From assembly GCA_011050525.1 (NCBI GenBank), contig DRFO01000014.1, positions 62,001 to 126,000 of the forward strand: a stretch of DNA of 64,000 bases, read 5' to 3'. The position numbers and the translations under genes were made by a program. The DNA comes from Halopseudomonas xinjiangensis (lineage in GTDB: Bacteria; Pseudomonadota; Gammaproteobacteria; Pseudomonadales; Pseudomonadaceae). The notes beneath the pieces were generated by a model. The model saw only the letters and a program-made list of their open reading frames with translations, ran no database searches and was not told the DNA's origin. Each line of letters begins with the position of its first letter. Position 1 is the first letter of the stretch. Below, piece after piece: positions 33,626 to 44,550 of this stretch.

Positions 33626-34102
33626 TCAGGTAGTACTGAGCATGTCCTGGTGGGCGTTGTGAAGAACTTCGATGAGACAGTCCTCCAGCTCGAAACGCTC
33701 ATGCAGCAACGCGCCCAGCATTTTCAGGCGTGACTGCATGGTTTCCTCATCTACGCCCGCGCCCGCTTCCCCGTACTGATCGTTGAACGCCACGGCAGAT
33801 TCGGTGATGGTTTCTATTCTGGGATAGACCTGTCGGGCGAGGTCCAGGCCGCGCTCGTCCTTGAAGTCTTCCGCTTCGCGGATCAGTTGTTCGTAGATTT
33901 CGAAATGCCCCGCTGACACATAATCGACCAGCACGTCGCAAAAGGACTCGAGATCTCTATCGGGTGCGGCTGCCATGGAGGGTTCACGACTGGATAGGGC
34001 GGAGTATTCGAACACCAGTTGTTTGCGCTCAGCCAGCCAGCGATCTATAAGTTGGTTCACACCGCCCCAGCGTTCCTGGGCTGTAGTGCAGCTGTCCAGC
34101 AT
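33626..34102 (-). CDS. rsd: Rsd/AlgQ anti-sigma-70 regulator
   Basis: 158 residues ([21 protein letters not shown]). The helical family binds region 4 of the housekeeping sigma factor and shifts RNA polymerase to alternative sigma factors; in Pseudomonas it is AlgQ. Conserved parts: [36 protein letters not shown] and [19 protein letters not shown]. It forms an operon with the algP-like gene. Confidence 0.93.
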   Translation of the reverse strand: MLDSCTTAQERWGGVNQLIDRWLAERKQLVFEYSALSSREPSMAAAPDRDLESFCDVLVDYVSAGHFEIYEQLIREAEDFKDERGLDLARQVYPRIETITESAVAFNDQYGEAGAGVDEETMQSRLKMLGALLHERFELEDCLIEVLHNAHQDMLSTT

Positions 34103-34274
34103 GTTAATCCACCTCTTAATGTGAGCGGCCGGTAAACCCTGAGCCGGTAATGCAGCTCATCTGGTAAGGAAACAGAATAGGCCAGTCAGGGCGCCGGCAT
34201 CAAGGTTTGACGGCGCTTAACGCAACCCGTTCCAACTGAATGTCTAATTTAGACACCGCGGCGCGGGTGAGCAG

Positions 34275-34790
34275 TTAGTCTTCGCTGCGAAATAACTGCA
34301 GAACACCAAACAGCGTGAAGCAGATAAAGGCTATCAAGGTACCCTCGGCAATGCTCAGCCCGAGAAAGGTCCAGCTCACTGCGGCGCAGTCAGCGGTGCC
34401 GGCAAACAGCAGGCTGAGCATATCCTGGAACGGGAGAACATCCATCATGTAGTCCAGACTGGGCAGGCAGGACGGCAACTGGTCTGCCGGTTGATGCTGC
34501 AACCATACCTGTCGACCTGCAATCGCCGCACCGAAGACGGAGAACACGGAAACGGCGATGGCATAACCCCGGGCAGCGACTGCGCGTTTGCTGGTGGCTC
34601 TCGGTATGGGGTTGTGCACCACGGCAGCCAGGCAGGCAATGCCGATGGCAATGAATACTACCCGCTGAATGATGCATAAAGGGCAGGGCTCGAGCCCCAT
34701 GAAATGCTCCATGTAGAGCGCTATCAGCAGCAGAATGACGCAAACAATCAGAGCAATCAGGTAAAGGGGGCGTGAAGCGGGCAGGGTCAT
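34275..34790 (-). CDS. dsbB: disulfide bond formation protein B
   Basis: 171 residues with four membrane helices. The first periplasmic loop carries GLEPCPLCIIQR (the CXXC pair). The second carries the cysteine pair in LPSCLPSL and GTADC. It reoxidises DsbA and passes electrons to ubiquinone. The Pseudomonas paralogues are called DsbB and DsbH; the context beside rsd matches DsbH. Confidence 0.94.
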   Translation of the reverse strand: MTLPASRPLYLIALIVCVILLLIALYMEHFMGLEPCPLCIIQRVVFIAIGIACLAAVVHNPIPRATSKRAVAARGYAIAVSVFSVFGAAIAGRQVWLQHQPADQLPSCLPSLDYMMDVLPFQDMLSLLFAGTADCAAVSWTFLGLSIAEGTLIAFICFTLFGVLQLFRSED

Positions 34791-34891
34791 GCTTGCATCC
34801 GTCGGGTCATGGGGGCGGGTCGCTTACCATAGATCAACGAATCTGGACTGACAAGCGGTCCTAAAGTTGTAATACGAGTACAGCGAACAAC

Positions 34892-34916
34892 CGCCGACGG
34901 AATTCATCCGTCGGCG
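34892..34916 (-). terminator. hairpin downstream of secB
   Basis: CGCCGACGG (34892-34900) and CCGTCGGCG (34908-34916) form a perfect 9-bp stem with a 7-nt loop, 10 nt past the secB stop. On the minus strand it is followed by GTTGTT, a weak U-rich tail. Confidence 0.6.
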
Positions 34917-34925
34917 TGGACAGGA

Positions 34926-35426
34926 TCAAGCAGTTCCTGCAGCTTCTTCCGTGCGACGCTGTTCGGCTTGAGCGTACAGGGCGTCAAAGTTGACCGGTGA
35001 CAGCATCAAGGGAGGAAAGCTGCCACGTAGTACCAGGTTGTCGATAGCTTCGCGGGCGTAGGGGAACAGGATGTTGGGGCAGAACGCGCCAAGCGTGTGC
35101 CGCATCGCTGCATCGTCCAGTCCATTGATGGCGAAGATGCCGGCCTGTTGAACCTCGGCGATAAAGGTGACTTCGTCCTCGCCGTTGGTCACGGTGGCGG
35201 ACAGGCTGAGAACGACTTCGTGAACGCCTTCCTGAAGCTGAGTGTGGCGAGTGTTCAGGTCGAGATTGACCTGAGGGCTCCACTGGCTTTGGAAAACGGC
35301 CGGCGCCTTGGGCGATTCGAAGGACAGATCCTTGACATAGATTCGCTGCAGGCTGAACTGTACTGGGGCCTGGCTGTTCTGCGCGGCGCCGTTGGCGGCT
35401 TGATTGTTCTGATTCTCGTCGGCCAT
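34926..35426 (-). CDS. secB: protein-export chaperone SecB
   Basis: 166 residues, acidic. [59 protein letters not shown] and [18 protein letters not shown] are the family signatures. The tetramer keeps preproteins unfolded and hands them to SecA. Third gene of the rhodanese-grxC-secB operon. Confidence 0.97.
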   Translation of the reverse strand: MADENQNNQAANGAAQNSQAPVQFSLQRIYVKDLSFESPKAPAVFQSQWSPQVNLDLNTRHTQLQEGVHEVVLSLSATVTNGEDEVTFIAEVQQAGIFAINGLDDAAMRHTLGAFCPNILFPYAREAIDNLVLRGSFPPLMLSPVNFDALYAQAEQRRTEEAAGTA

Positions 35427-35478
35427 GTTTGGTCCTTAGGTAGAGATGTTGTTGGTCTTGGTTTGATTCGGGTCAGGT

Positions 35479-35736
35479 TCAGCGGCCCAGCATTGTATCC
35501 AGCTTGTTGGATCGATCCAGCGCCAGCAGTTGATCGCAACCGCCCACATGGGTGCCATCGATCCATATCTGCGGCACCGAGGTCCGGCCGCCTGCAAGTC
35601 GGGTCATTTCGGCACGAACGCCCGGCTGGCCGTCGACCAGGATTTCCTTGTACTTGACCTTCTTGCTGTCAAGTAGCTGCTTTGCCCGGATGCAGAAGGG
35701 GCAATAGTTGCTGCTATAAATAGTGATTTCAGCCAT
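35479..35736 (-). CDS. grxC: glutaredoxin 3
   Basis: 85 residues with active site SNYCPFCIRAK (CPFC), cis-proline TSVPQIWID and the glutathione-binding GGCDQLLAL. It is a glutathione-dependent dithiol reductase. Separated by one base from the upstream rhodanese gene, so they are co-translated. Confidence 0.97.
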   Translation of the reverse strand: MAEITIYSSNYCPFCIRAKQLLDSKKVKYKEILVDGQPGVRAEMTRLAGGRTSVPQIWIDGTHVGGCDQLLALDRSNKLDTMLGR

Positions 35737-35737
35737 G

Positions 35738-36172
35738 TTATTTAACCAATGGAAGGTTGTCGGCGCGCCAGCTTGCGATGCCTCCGGAGAGTCTGCTGAC
35801 GTGGTTGTGACCGGCCGCCTTGAGCTGTTTGGCGTAGGCGCCGGCGTGCTGTCCGTTGGCGCACACCAGAATCAGTGGCTTGTCCTTGTATTTATCCAGT
35901 TCTACCAGACGTTTCGGCAGGCTGTCATGTGGAATATTGAGGGAATCGACGATGTGTCCCGCAGCGAAATCCTTTTTCGGTCGAACATCAACGACGACGG
36001 CATTCTCCCGGTTGATCAGATTGGTCGCCTGCTGGGTGGTAATGGATTTCCCGGCTTTTCGCCCTTCGGTGACAATCAGCAACGTGAGCACAACCAGAAA
36101 AGCGGTGGTCAACAGATAATGGTTGCCGATGAATTCGAAGAATTGCTGAAGAAACTGCGTCAAAGCCTGCAT
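35738..36172 (-). CDS. membrane-anchored rhodanese-like protein (YibN type)
   Basis: 144 residues: one N-terminal membrane helix (about 15-35, HYLLTTAFLVVLTLLIV), then a single rhodanese domain with VVDVRPKKDFAAGHIVDSLNIPH and the active loop VCANGQHAGAYAK carrying the catalytic Cys. Probably a sulfur carrier or sulfurtransferase at the inner membrane. First gene of the rhodanese-grxC-secB set; divergent from gpmI across 175 nt. Confidence 0.9.
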   Translation of the reverse strand: MQALTQFLQQFFEFIGNHYLLTTAFLVVLTLLIVTEGRKAGKSITTQQATNLINRENAVVVDVRPKKDFAAGHIVDSLNIPHDSLPKRLVELDKYKDKPLILVCANGQHAGAYAKQLKAAGHNHVSRLSGGIASWRADNLPLVK

Positions 36173-36347
36173 TGGGATTCGTCCGGGATGAATAAAGTTG
36201 GCCAGTATACACAGCCCGGTACAGAGGCAGAACCTCCAGCACGCATGACATGCAGGAGACGGCCAAGTAAACTGTGCGCATCATGTCTGTCGTGCTTTGC
36301 AAAGGCGCCGACGGGTGCGTTTTCTTTAAATACAAGCGAGTTACTTT

Positions 36348-37886
36348 ATGGCTGCTGCCCCTAAACCCCTGGTGCTCATGATTCTGGACGGCTTTGGCCA
36401 CAGCGAGTTGCCTGACTCCAACGCTATCATGGCTGCCAGCACCCCGGTGTGGGACCGGCTCTGGGCAACGGCGCCCCGCACGCTTGTTTCCGGCTCGGGG
36501 ATGGACGTGGGGCTGCCCGATGGGCAGATGGGCAATTCTGAAGTCGGGCACATGAATCTGGGCGCCGGCCGCGTGGTCTACCAGGACTTCACCCGCGTTA
36601 CCAAGGCCATTGTCGATGGGGATTTTTTCGAGAATCCCGAGTTGTGCAAGGCCGTCGACCGGGCAGTGGCGAGTGAACGGGCAGTGCATGTGATGGGTCT
36701 GCTTTCTCCGGGCGGCGTGCACAGCCATGAGGATCAGATTGTCGCCATGGTCGAGCTTGCGGCCAGGCGCGGCGCCCAGCAAATATACGTCCACGCCTTT
36801 TTGGATGGGAGGGACACACCGCCCCGGAGTGCAGCACCATCGCTTTCGTTGCTTGAGGGCGCGTACCGGCGTCTGGGGAAAGGGCGCACGGTCAGCCTGG
36901 TGGGACGTTATTTTGCCATGGATCGTGACAACCGCTGGGATCGTGTCGAGGCGGCCTACAACCTCATCACCGAAGGCCGGGCGGTGCATGCGGCGGTCAC
37001 TGCTGTAGATGGCCTCACCGCGGCCTATGAGCGAGGCGAAAGCGACGAGTTCGTCCAGGCGACCACCATTGGCGACGCGGTGCGTGTCGAAGATGGCGAC
37101 GCCGTGGTGTTCATGAACTTCCGCTCTGACCGGGCTCGCGAGCTGACCCGTGCCTTTGTGGAGCCGGATTTCTCAGGCTTCCCGCGCCAACGAGCGCTTA
37201 ACATGGCAGGTTACGTGATGCTGACCCAATACGCAGCCGATATCCCTGCGCCTTGCGCCTTCGCCGCATCGTCCCTGGATAACGTCTTGGGGGAATACCT
37301 GGCCAAGCAGGGCAAGACGCAGCTGCGCATTGCCGAAACGGAAAAATATGCGCATGTCACTTTCTTCTTTTCAGGCGGCCGTGAAGAGCCGTTCGAGGGT
37401 GAAGAACGCATCCTGATCCCGTCTCCGCAGGTCGCCACCTACGATCTGCAACCTGAAATGAGCGCTCCGGAAGTGACTGACCGGATAGTCGAAGCCATAG
37501 AGCAGCAGCGCTATGATGTGATCATTGTCAACTACGCCAACGGCGACATGGTCGGCCATACCGGTGTGTTCGACGCCGCCGTGGCCGCGGTGGAATGTCT
37601 CGACCAGTGCATCGCCCGGATCACCGAGGCCCTGCACAAGGTTGGTGGTGAAGCGCTGATTACCGCCGACCATGGCAATGTCGAGCAGATGTCCGATAAC
37701 CATACCGGCCAGGCACACACCGCCCATACCTGTGAGCCGGTGCCATTCGTTTATGTCGGGTCCAGGCAGGTGCAGTTGCGTGAAGGTGGCATCCTGTCAG
37801 ACGTTGCGCCTACCATGCTGACTCTGCTGGGCCTTGAGCAGCCAGTTGAAATGACTGGGCGCTCTATCGTCACCCTGGCACCCTGA
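36348..37886 (+). CDS. gpmI: 2,3-bisphosphoglycerate-independent phosphoglycerate mutase
   Basis: 512 residues. The phosphatase-superfamily metal site starts with [11 protein letters not shown], the phospho-serine region is [17 protein letters not shown], and the C-terminal metal ligands are in [12 protein letters not shown] and [12 protein letters not shown]. Interconverts 3- and 2-phosphoglycerate using Mn2+. The ribosome site for the ATG is weak (CGAGT). envC and ctpA follow, the arrangement found in Pseudomonas. Confidence 0.97.
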   Translation: MAAAPKPLVLMILDGFGHSELPDSNAIMAASTPVWDRLWATAPRTLVSGSGMDVGLPDGQMGNSEVGHMNLGAGRVVYQDFTRVTKAIVDGDFFENPELCKAVDRAVASERAVHVMGLLSPGGVHSHEDQIVAMVELAARRGAQQIYVHAFLDGRDTPPRSAAPSLSLLEGAYRRLGKGRTVSLVGRYFAMDRDNRWDRVEAAYNLITEGRAVHAAVTAVDGLTAAYERGESDEFVQATTIGDAVRVEDGDAVVFMNFRSDRARELTRAFVEPDFSGFPRQRALNMAGYVMLTQYAADIPAPCAFAASSLDNVLGEYLAKQGKTQLRIAETEKYAHVTFFFSGGREEPFEGEERILIPSPQVATYDLQPEMSAPEVTDRIVEAIEQQRYDVIIVNYANGDMVGHTGVFDAAVAAVECLDQCIARITEALHKVGGEALITADHGNVEQMSDNHTGQAHTAHTCEPVPFVYVGSRQVQLREGGILSDVAPTMLTLLGLEQPVEMTGRSIVTLAP

Positions 37887-37914
37887 CGGATTATCGGAGC
37901 ATACGCCAATAAAC

Positions 37915-39102
37915 ATGTCATCCACGCAGTGTCAGCGGATATCGGCCAGCTTGCGTAGTGGCTTGCTTGCAGGCTTGTTCTGCCTGGGTGCGCTGATGGC
38001 TTTTCCGGCGATGTCGGAGGACTCCCGGGCGGCCAAGGCCGAGCTACAGCAGACCGAGCAGGAAATTGCTCGGTTGAAAAAAATGCTCGGGACGCTTAAG
38101 CAGGATATGTCAGCCCTTGAAACCGAGCTCAAGCAAAGCGAGAGCGAAATTGGTCGGCTGCGACGGGAAAGCAAAGAAATAGAAACCCAGGTAATCGAGG
38201 GCGAGTCGCGGCTCATCGATTTGCGAAATCAGGCCGAGCAGTTGCAGGTCGCGCTTGAAGCGCAGCAGGAGCAGATCGCTCGGCAGGTTCGGTCGGCCTA
38301 TATTGCCGGCAAGCAGGATTATCTGAAAATGGTTCTGAATCAGGACGATCCAGCTCGGGTGGCGCGCATGATGCGCTATTACGAGTATGTCAGCCGCGCC
38401 CGGGTCGACGAAATAAACGAATATACCCGGACGATAGATCAAATCCGTCAGGCCAGCGTCGACATCGTGCGCGAGCAGAGCACCCTTCAGGACAATCGCG
38501 AACGTCTGGCTGGTCGCCAGGAGTCGCTACAAGCCGAACAGCAAAAACGCAATCAGTTGCTGGCTGGCTTGCAGGGCGAAACTCAAACCCAGGAACAGAA
38601 GCTCAAGGCCCGGCAATCCGAGAAAGCCGAGCTGGCCAAGCTGATCAAGTCGCTGGACGAGGCGATTACCAGCATTCCGACCCCTGCTGGCAGCCTGCCC
38701 TTTACCCAGGCCAAGGGCAAACTTCCCCTGCCGGTAAAGGGTGACATCCAGGCACGCTTCGGCAGCCAGCGAGGTGACGATGCTCGGCTGAAGTGGGATG
38801 GGGTGCTGATAACCGCCCGCGAAGGAACCCAGGTTCATGCCGTTCATGGCGGCAGAGTGGTATTCGCTGACTGGCTGCGCGGTTCAGGTCTGTTGCTGAT
38901 ACTTGATCATGGTGGCGGATATCTCAGTCTTTACGGTCACAATCAGAGCCTTCTGCGGGAAGTGGGTAGTTGGGTCAAGCCTGGCGAATCGGTGGCGACC
39001 GTGGGCAGAAGTGGCGGGCTGGGCTCGCCTTCTCTGTATTTCTCCATCCGCCACCAGGGCCGTCCCCTGGATCCGCTTGCCTGGTGTATGCTGTCCGGAT
39101 GA
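37915..39102 (+). CDS. envC: murein hydrolase activator EnvC
   Basis: 395 residues. Signal peptide ending near AMSEDS (residue 34), a long coiled coil (about 37-260, e.g. LKQDMSALETELKQSESEIG) and a C-terminal LytM/M23 domain. The zinc ligands are degenerate: WDGVLI replaces the HxG(x)D motif and YGHN replaces HxH, so it cannot be a peptidase. Such proteins switch on the AmiA/AmiB amidases at the division septum under FtsEX control. Confidence 0.93.
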   Translation: MSSTQCQRISASLRSGLLAGLFCLGALMAFPAMSEDSRAAKAELQQTEQEIARLKKMLGTLKQDMSALETELKQSESEIGRLRRESKEIETQVIEGESRLIDLRNQAEQLQVALEAQQEQIARQVRSAYIAGKQDYLKMVLNQDDPARVARMMRYYEYVSRARVDEINEYTRTIDQIRQASVDIVREQSTLQDNRERLAGRQESLQAEQQKRNQLLAGLQGETQTQEQKLKARQSEKAELAKLIKSLDEAITSIPTPAGSLPFTQAKGKLPLPVKGDIQARFGSQRGDDARLKWDGVLITAREGTQVHAVHGGRVVFADWLRGSGLLLILDHGGGYLSLYGHNQSLLREVGSWVKPGESVATVGRSGGLGSPSLYFSIRHQGRPLDPLAWCMLSG

Positions 39103-39163
39103 TGCCAAGATGCCAAGCCTTGCCCATCTTTGTTCATATCAAGCCAAGTGTTGGGAGAGTTCG

Positions 39164-40453
<1,290 letters not shown>

Positions 40454-40462
40454 GGCTTCCTG

Positions 40463-41236
40463 TTACAGGCGCATCTCGATGCCGCGCTCGGCCATGAAAG
40501 CTTTGGCCTGGGCGACGGTGTATTCGCCAAAATGGAAAATACTTGCCGCCAGCACCGCATCAGCACCGCCTTCGAGCACGCCATCTGCCAGATGCTGCAA
40601 ATTGCCTACGCCGCCGGACGCGATTACCGGAATATGCAGCGTGTCGCTGATGGCGCGCGTCACGCCCAGATCGAAGCCGCTCTTCATGCCATCCTGGTCC
40701 ATGCTGGTGAGCAATATTTCACCGGCCCCCAGATCTTCCATTTTCTTCGCCCATGCCACCGCATCCAGCCCGGTTGGCTTGCGCCCGCCGTGGGTGAAAA
40801 TTTCCCAGCGTGGTGTTTCGCCCGGAAGCGAAACACGCTTGGCATCGATGGCCACCACAATGCACTGCGAGCCGAAGCGGTCAGCTGCTTCGCCCACGAA
40901 TTCGGGGTTGAACACCGCGGCGGTGTTGATGGATACCTTGTCTGCCCCGGCGTTGAGCAGGTTGCGGATGTCTGCCACGGTGCGCACGCCGCCGCCGACC
41001 GTTAGCGGAATGAATACCTGGCTGGCCATGCGCTCCACCGTATGCAGGGTGGTATCGCGCTCCTGATGGCTGGCGGTGATGTCGAGAAAGGTGATTTCAT
41101 CGGCGCCCTGCTCGTTGTAGCGGCGGGCAACTTCTACCGGGTCGCCGGCATCGCGAATATTCTCGAACTTGACGCCCTTGACCACTCGACCATTGTCGAC
41201 ATCGAGGCAGGGAATGATCCGTTTGGCAAGGGGCAT
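40463..41236 (-). CDS. hisF: imidazole glycerol phosphate synthase cyclase subunit
   Basis: 257 residues, a (beta/alpha)8 barrel with catalytic Asp in [15 protein letters not shown] and Asp in [16 protein letters not shown]; phosphate sites GGGVRT and ASGGVGN. Works with HisH to form imidazole glycerol phosphate and AICAR. Last gene of hisB-hisH-hisA-hisF. Confidence 0.98.
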   Translation of the reverse strand: MPLAKRIIPCLDVDNGRVVKGVKFENIRDAGDPVEVARRYNEQGADEITFLDITASHQERDTTLHTVERMASQVFIPLTVGGGVRTVADIRNLLNAGADKVSINTAAVFNPEFVGEAADRFGSQCIVVAIDAKRVSLPGETPRWEIFTHGGRKPTGLDAVAWAKKMEDLGAGEILLTSMDQDGMKSGFDLGVTRAISDTLHIPVIASGGVGNLQHLADGVLEGGADAVLAASIFHFGEYTVAQAKAFMAERGIEMRL

Positions 41237-41252
41237 GTATCTCTCCGGGAAA

Positions 41253-41990
41253 TCAGCGTTGGGCCAGATCGCACAAGGCCTGCGCCTCGGCTACGTCCAG
41301 GGTGCCCTCATAGATGGCGCGGCCGGTAATGGCGCCAACAATGCCGGGCGCACGGGCGTCGATCAAGGCCTTGATGTCGCCCAGATGATGGATGCCACCG
41401 GACGCTATTACCGGAATGCGCGTGGCGTTGGCCAGCGCGGCGGTGGCTTCCACATTGCAACCTTGCATCATTCCGTCTTTGGCTATATCGGTGTAGACGA
41501 TGGCAGAGACGCCATCTGCTTCGAAGCGCCTGGCCAGGTCGATCACCTGAACTTCACTGATTTCTGCCCAGCCATCGGTCGCCACAAAGCCATCCTTCGC
41601 ATCGAGACCGACAATGACCTTGCCGGGAAAAGCGCGGCAGGCTTCAGCAACGAACTCGGGCTGTTTGACGGCCTTGGTACCGATGATTACGTAGCTGACC
41701 CCAGCACGAACATAGTGCTCGATGGTATCCAGTGAGCGAATGCCGCCGCCAATCTGGATCGGCAGCTCGGGATAGCGGCGGGCAATAGCGGTCACGACGT
41801 CACCGTTGACCGGTCTGCCTTCAAAGGCGCCGTTCAGGTCCACGAGATGAAGACGACGGCAACCCTCGGCCACCCACTTTGCCGCCATGGCAACCGGGTC
41901 GTCGGAAAACACCGTGGCGTCGTCCATCAGGCCCTGGCGCAGGCGGACGCATGCACCGTCCTTGAGATCGATCGCGGGAATAATCAGCAT
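41253..41990 (-). CDS. hisA: phosphoribosylformimino-5-aminoimidazole carboxamide ribotide isomerase
   Basis: 245 residues. [20 protein letters not shown] has the catalytic Asp, the second Asp is in [13 protein letters not shown], with phosphate-binding GGGIRS and [10 protein letters not shown]. Homologous to the neighbouring hisF barrel. 33 nt separate it from hisH, 16 nt from hisF. Confidence 0.98.
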   Translation of the reverse strand: MLIIPAIDLKDGACVRLRQGLMDDATVFSDDPVAMAAKWVAEGCRRLHLVDLNGAFEGRPVNGDVVTAIARRYPELPIQIGGGIRSLDTIEHYVRAGVSYVIIGTKAVKQPEFVAEACRAFPGKVIVGLDAKDGFVATDGWAEISEVQVIDLARRFEADGVSAIVYTDIAKDGMMQGCNVEATAALANATRIPVIASGGIHHLGDIKALIDARAPGIVGAITGRAIYEGTLDVAEAQALCDLAQR

Positions 41991-42023
41991 ACATAGTCCT
42001 GTCTAAATAGAAGCGGCTGGTAA

Positions 42024-42668
42024 TTACCAGCGTCCGTCCCAGGCCAGGAAGTTTTGCAGTAACTGCAGGCCGTTGGTATGGCTCTTCTCTGGGTGAAACT
42101 GGGTGGCGAAGACATTGTCCTGGGCCAGCGCCGCAGCGACGTCGACCCCATAATGGCAGCGTCCAGCGAGCTGGGTCTGTTTGCCGGGCACTGCATAATA
42201 GCTGTGCACGAAGTAAAAACGGGCGTCCTGGTCGATGCGGTGCCACAACGGGTGGTCAATGGTTTGCTTTACTTGGTTCCAGCCCATGTGCGGTACCTTG
42301 AGACGCTCGTCACCCTCATGCAAATCGTTGCCGAAAAAGTTCACATTGCCTGGAAACAGGCCCAAGCCGTCAACGCCGCCGTTTTCTTCGCTATGTTCAA
42401 GCAACATTTGCATGCCGACGCAGACGCCCAACAACGGCTTCTCCGCGGCTACCTTACGGACAATATGATCAAGCCCAAGTTGGCGCAGCTCACTGACGCA
42501 GTCGCGGATGGCTCCCACGCCGGGCAGAACCACACGGTCGGCGGCCATGATTTTTTCGGGATCGCTGGTGACCTCGACACTGCGCGCACCCACGTGCTCC
42601 AGCGCCTTGGCCACCGAATGCAAATTGCCCATGCCGTAGTCGATCACTGCTACGTGACTGCTTAGCAT
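42024..42668 (-). CDS. hisH: imidazole glycerol phosphate synthase glutamine amidotransferase subunit
   Basis: 214 residues, class I glutaminase with nucleophile in [11 protein letters not shown] and the His-Glu pair in [14 protein letters not shown]. Opens [20 protein letters not shown]. Provides ammonia to HisF. Starts 3 nt after the hisB stop. Confidence 0.98.
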   Translation of the reverse strand: MLSSHVAVIDYGMGNLHSVAKALEHVGARSVEVTSDPEKIMAADRVVLPGVGAIRDCVSELRQLGLDHIVRKVAAEKPLLGVCVGMQMLLEHSEENGGVDGLGLFPGNVNFFGNDLHEGDERLKVPHMGWNQVKQTIDHPLWHRIDQDARFYFVHSYYAVPGKQTQLAGRCHYGVDVAAALAQDNVFATQFHPEKSHTNGLQLLQNFLAWDGRW

Positions 42669-42671
42669 AAG

Positions 42672-43265
42672 TTACAGACAGCCTTTGGTTGAAGGCATCA
42701 TGCCGCTCATGCGTGGGTCCTCTTCCACGGCCATACGCAGTGCTCGGCCGAAGGCCTTGAACACCGTTTCGATCTGGTGGTGGGTATTCACACCACGCAA
42801 ATTGTCGATGTGCATCGTTACCAGTGCGTGATTGACGAATCCCTGAAAGAACTCGCCGAACAAATCGACGTCAAAGCCTCCAACGCTGGCACGAGTGTAG
42901 TCGACATGCAGATGCAAACCGGGGCGGCCGGAAAAGTCGATCACCACGCGTGACAGGGCTTCGTCCAGGGGAACGTATGCATGGCCGTAACGACGGATGC
43001 CTTTCTTGTCGCCGATGGCCTTGGCAAATGCCTGCCCAAGCGTGATGCCAACGTCTTCTACCGTGTGGTGGTCGTCGATGTGCAGGTCGCCTTTGCAGTG
43101 TATGGTCATGTCGATAAGACCATGCCGTGCTATTTGGTCCAGCATGTGCTCGAGAAATGGTACGCCGATATCAAAGTTGGCCTGGCCGGTACCGTCCAGG
43201 TTGATGTCTACTTTGACTTGGGTTTCCAGCGTGTTGCGCTCGACGCTTGCCTTGCGCTCCGCCAT
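42672..43265 (-). CDS. hisB: imidazoleglycerol-phosphate dehydratase
   Basis: 197 residues, the monofunctional form without a histidinol-phosphatase domain. Mn ligands lie in [11 protein letters not shown] and in the second half [16 protein letters not shown]. First gene of the his cluster; the divergent FAD enzyme starts 115 nt away. Confidence 0.98.
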   Translation of the reverse strand: MAERKASVERNTLETQVKVDINLDGTGQANFDIGVPFLEHMLDQIARHGLIDMTIHCKGDLHIDDHHTVEDVGITLGQAFAKAIGDKKGIRRYGHAYVPLDEALSRVVIDFSGRPGLHLHVDYTRASVGGFDVDLFGEFFQGFVNHALVTMHIDNLRGVNTHHQIETVFKAFGRALRMAVEEDPRMSGMMPSTKGCL

Positions 43266-43380
43266 GGCTGTTCTCCACTGAATAATCGATCAAGGGCGAG
43301 CATTATACGTGCAGGGCGGTGCGCGGGCTACAACGGGTGATTAGGATTGTTGATCAGGGTAATTCAGCAAGGGAAAGGCG

Positions 43381-44493
43381 ATGACCGATTTCGATATTGT
43401 GGTAGTGGGGGCTGGGGTAGTGGGCCTGGCGGTTGCCCAGCGGCTGGCGAGCTCGGGATACAGCGTCATGGTGCTCGAACAGGAGGCCTGGCCGGGGCAG
43501 CATGCATCCAGTCGCAACAGCGAGGTCATCCATGCGGGAATCTATTATCCCCCGGGCTCGATGAAGGCGACGCTATGCAGGCAAGGGCGGGATCTGCTGT
43601 ATGACTGGTGCGCCCGATACAACGTGCCCCATCGGCGTATCGGCAAATTGCTGGTAGCGGTGGAATCGACCGAGCTGCCAGCACTCCAGGCCCTCCACGC
43701 CAATGCCCAGGCCAATGACGTGGAGCTGCAATGGCTGGACGCCACCGAGGTGCATGCATTGGAGCCAGAGGTCCGAGCGGTGCGCGGACTGTTTTCGCCT
43801 CTGACGGGAATCGTCGATAGCCATGCCCTGATGCAGTCCTATGAAGCTGCGCTTCAGGCGGCGGGAGGTGCAGTCAGCTGCAATGCGCACGTGCAGAGCA
43901 TCAGGCCCATCGAACAAGGCTTGCGTTTGACCGGGCTGAGCGGCGGCGAAGCGTTCGAGCTGACGAGTCGCTGGGTCGTCAATGCCGGCGGACTATTTGC
44001 GCAGCAGGTCGCCCATGCCACGACCGGGTATGCACCAATGACCATCCCGTCCATCCATCTGTGCAAGGGTAGCTACTTTGCCTATGGCGGGCGGTCACCC
44101 TTTACCCATCTGGTCTATCCTATGCCCGAGGCGAACACGTCTGGACTAGGTGTGCATGCCACTCTGGACATGGGCGGCCAGCTTCGCTTCGGGCCGGACG
44201 TATCGTATCAGGACAGCCTCGATTATCAGGTCGATCCCGCGCTGGCTGAGAGTTTTGGGCGCGCGGTGCAACGGTATTGGCCGGATTGCCGGCCTGACAA
44301 ACTGGTGCCAGGCTATGCTGGCATCAGAGCCAAGCTGAGCGGGCCCGGTGAGCCTGCAGCTGATTTCAGTATCCAGGATCAGCGTCAGCATGGAGTGGCC
44401 GGGATGATCAGCCTGTTCGGTATCGAGTCGCCGGGTCTGACCGCCAGCCTGGCCATAGCGGCAGAGGTAGCTATGCGAATCGACAGCCTTTAA
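43381..44493 (+). CDS. FAD-dependent oxidoreductase, L-2-hydroxyglutarate oxidase-like (DAO family)
   Basis: 370 residues. The N-terminal Rossmann fold reads DIVVVGAGVVGLAVAQRLA, followed by SSRNSEVIHAGIYYPPGSMKA, which is characteristic of the LhgO/L-2-hydroxyglutarate oxidase group, and a C-terminal PDKLVPGYAGIRAKLSGPG / FGIESPGLTASLAIA. Oxidation of a 2-hydroxy acid with electrons passed to oxygen or quinone is likely; the exact substrate is not certain. Confidence 0.85.
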   Translation: MTDFDIVVVGAGVVGLAVAQRLASSGYSVMVLEQEAWPGQHASSRNSEVIHAGIYYPPGSMKATLCRQGRDLLYDWCARYNVPHRRIGKLLVAVESTELPALQALHANAQANDVELQWLDATEVHALEPEVRAVRGLFSPLTGIVDSHALMQSYEAALQAAGGAVSCNAHVQSIRPIEQGLRLTGLSGGEAFELTSRWVVNAGGLFAQQVAHATTGYAPMTIPSIHLCKGSYFAYGGRSPFTHLVYPMPEANTSGLGVHATLDMGGQLRFGPDVSYQDSLDYQVDPALAESFGRAVQRYWPDCRPDKLVPGYAGIRAKLSGPGEPAADFSIQDQRQHGVAGMISLFGIESPGLTASLAIAAEVAMRIDSL

Positions 44494-44550
44494 GGTAGCG
44501 CTACGAGATCAATTCGGGCCGATGGCCTACCAATAGAATTAAGGAATGCC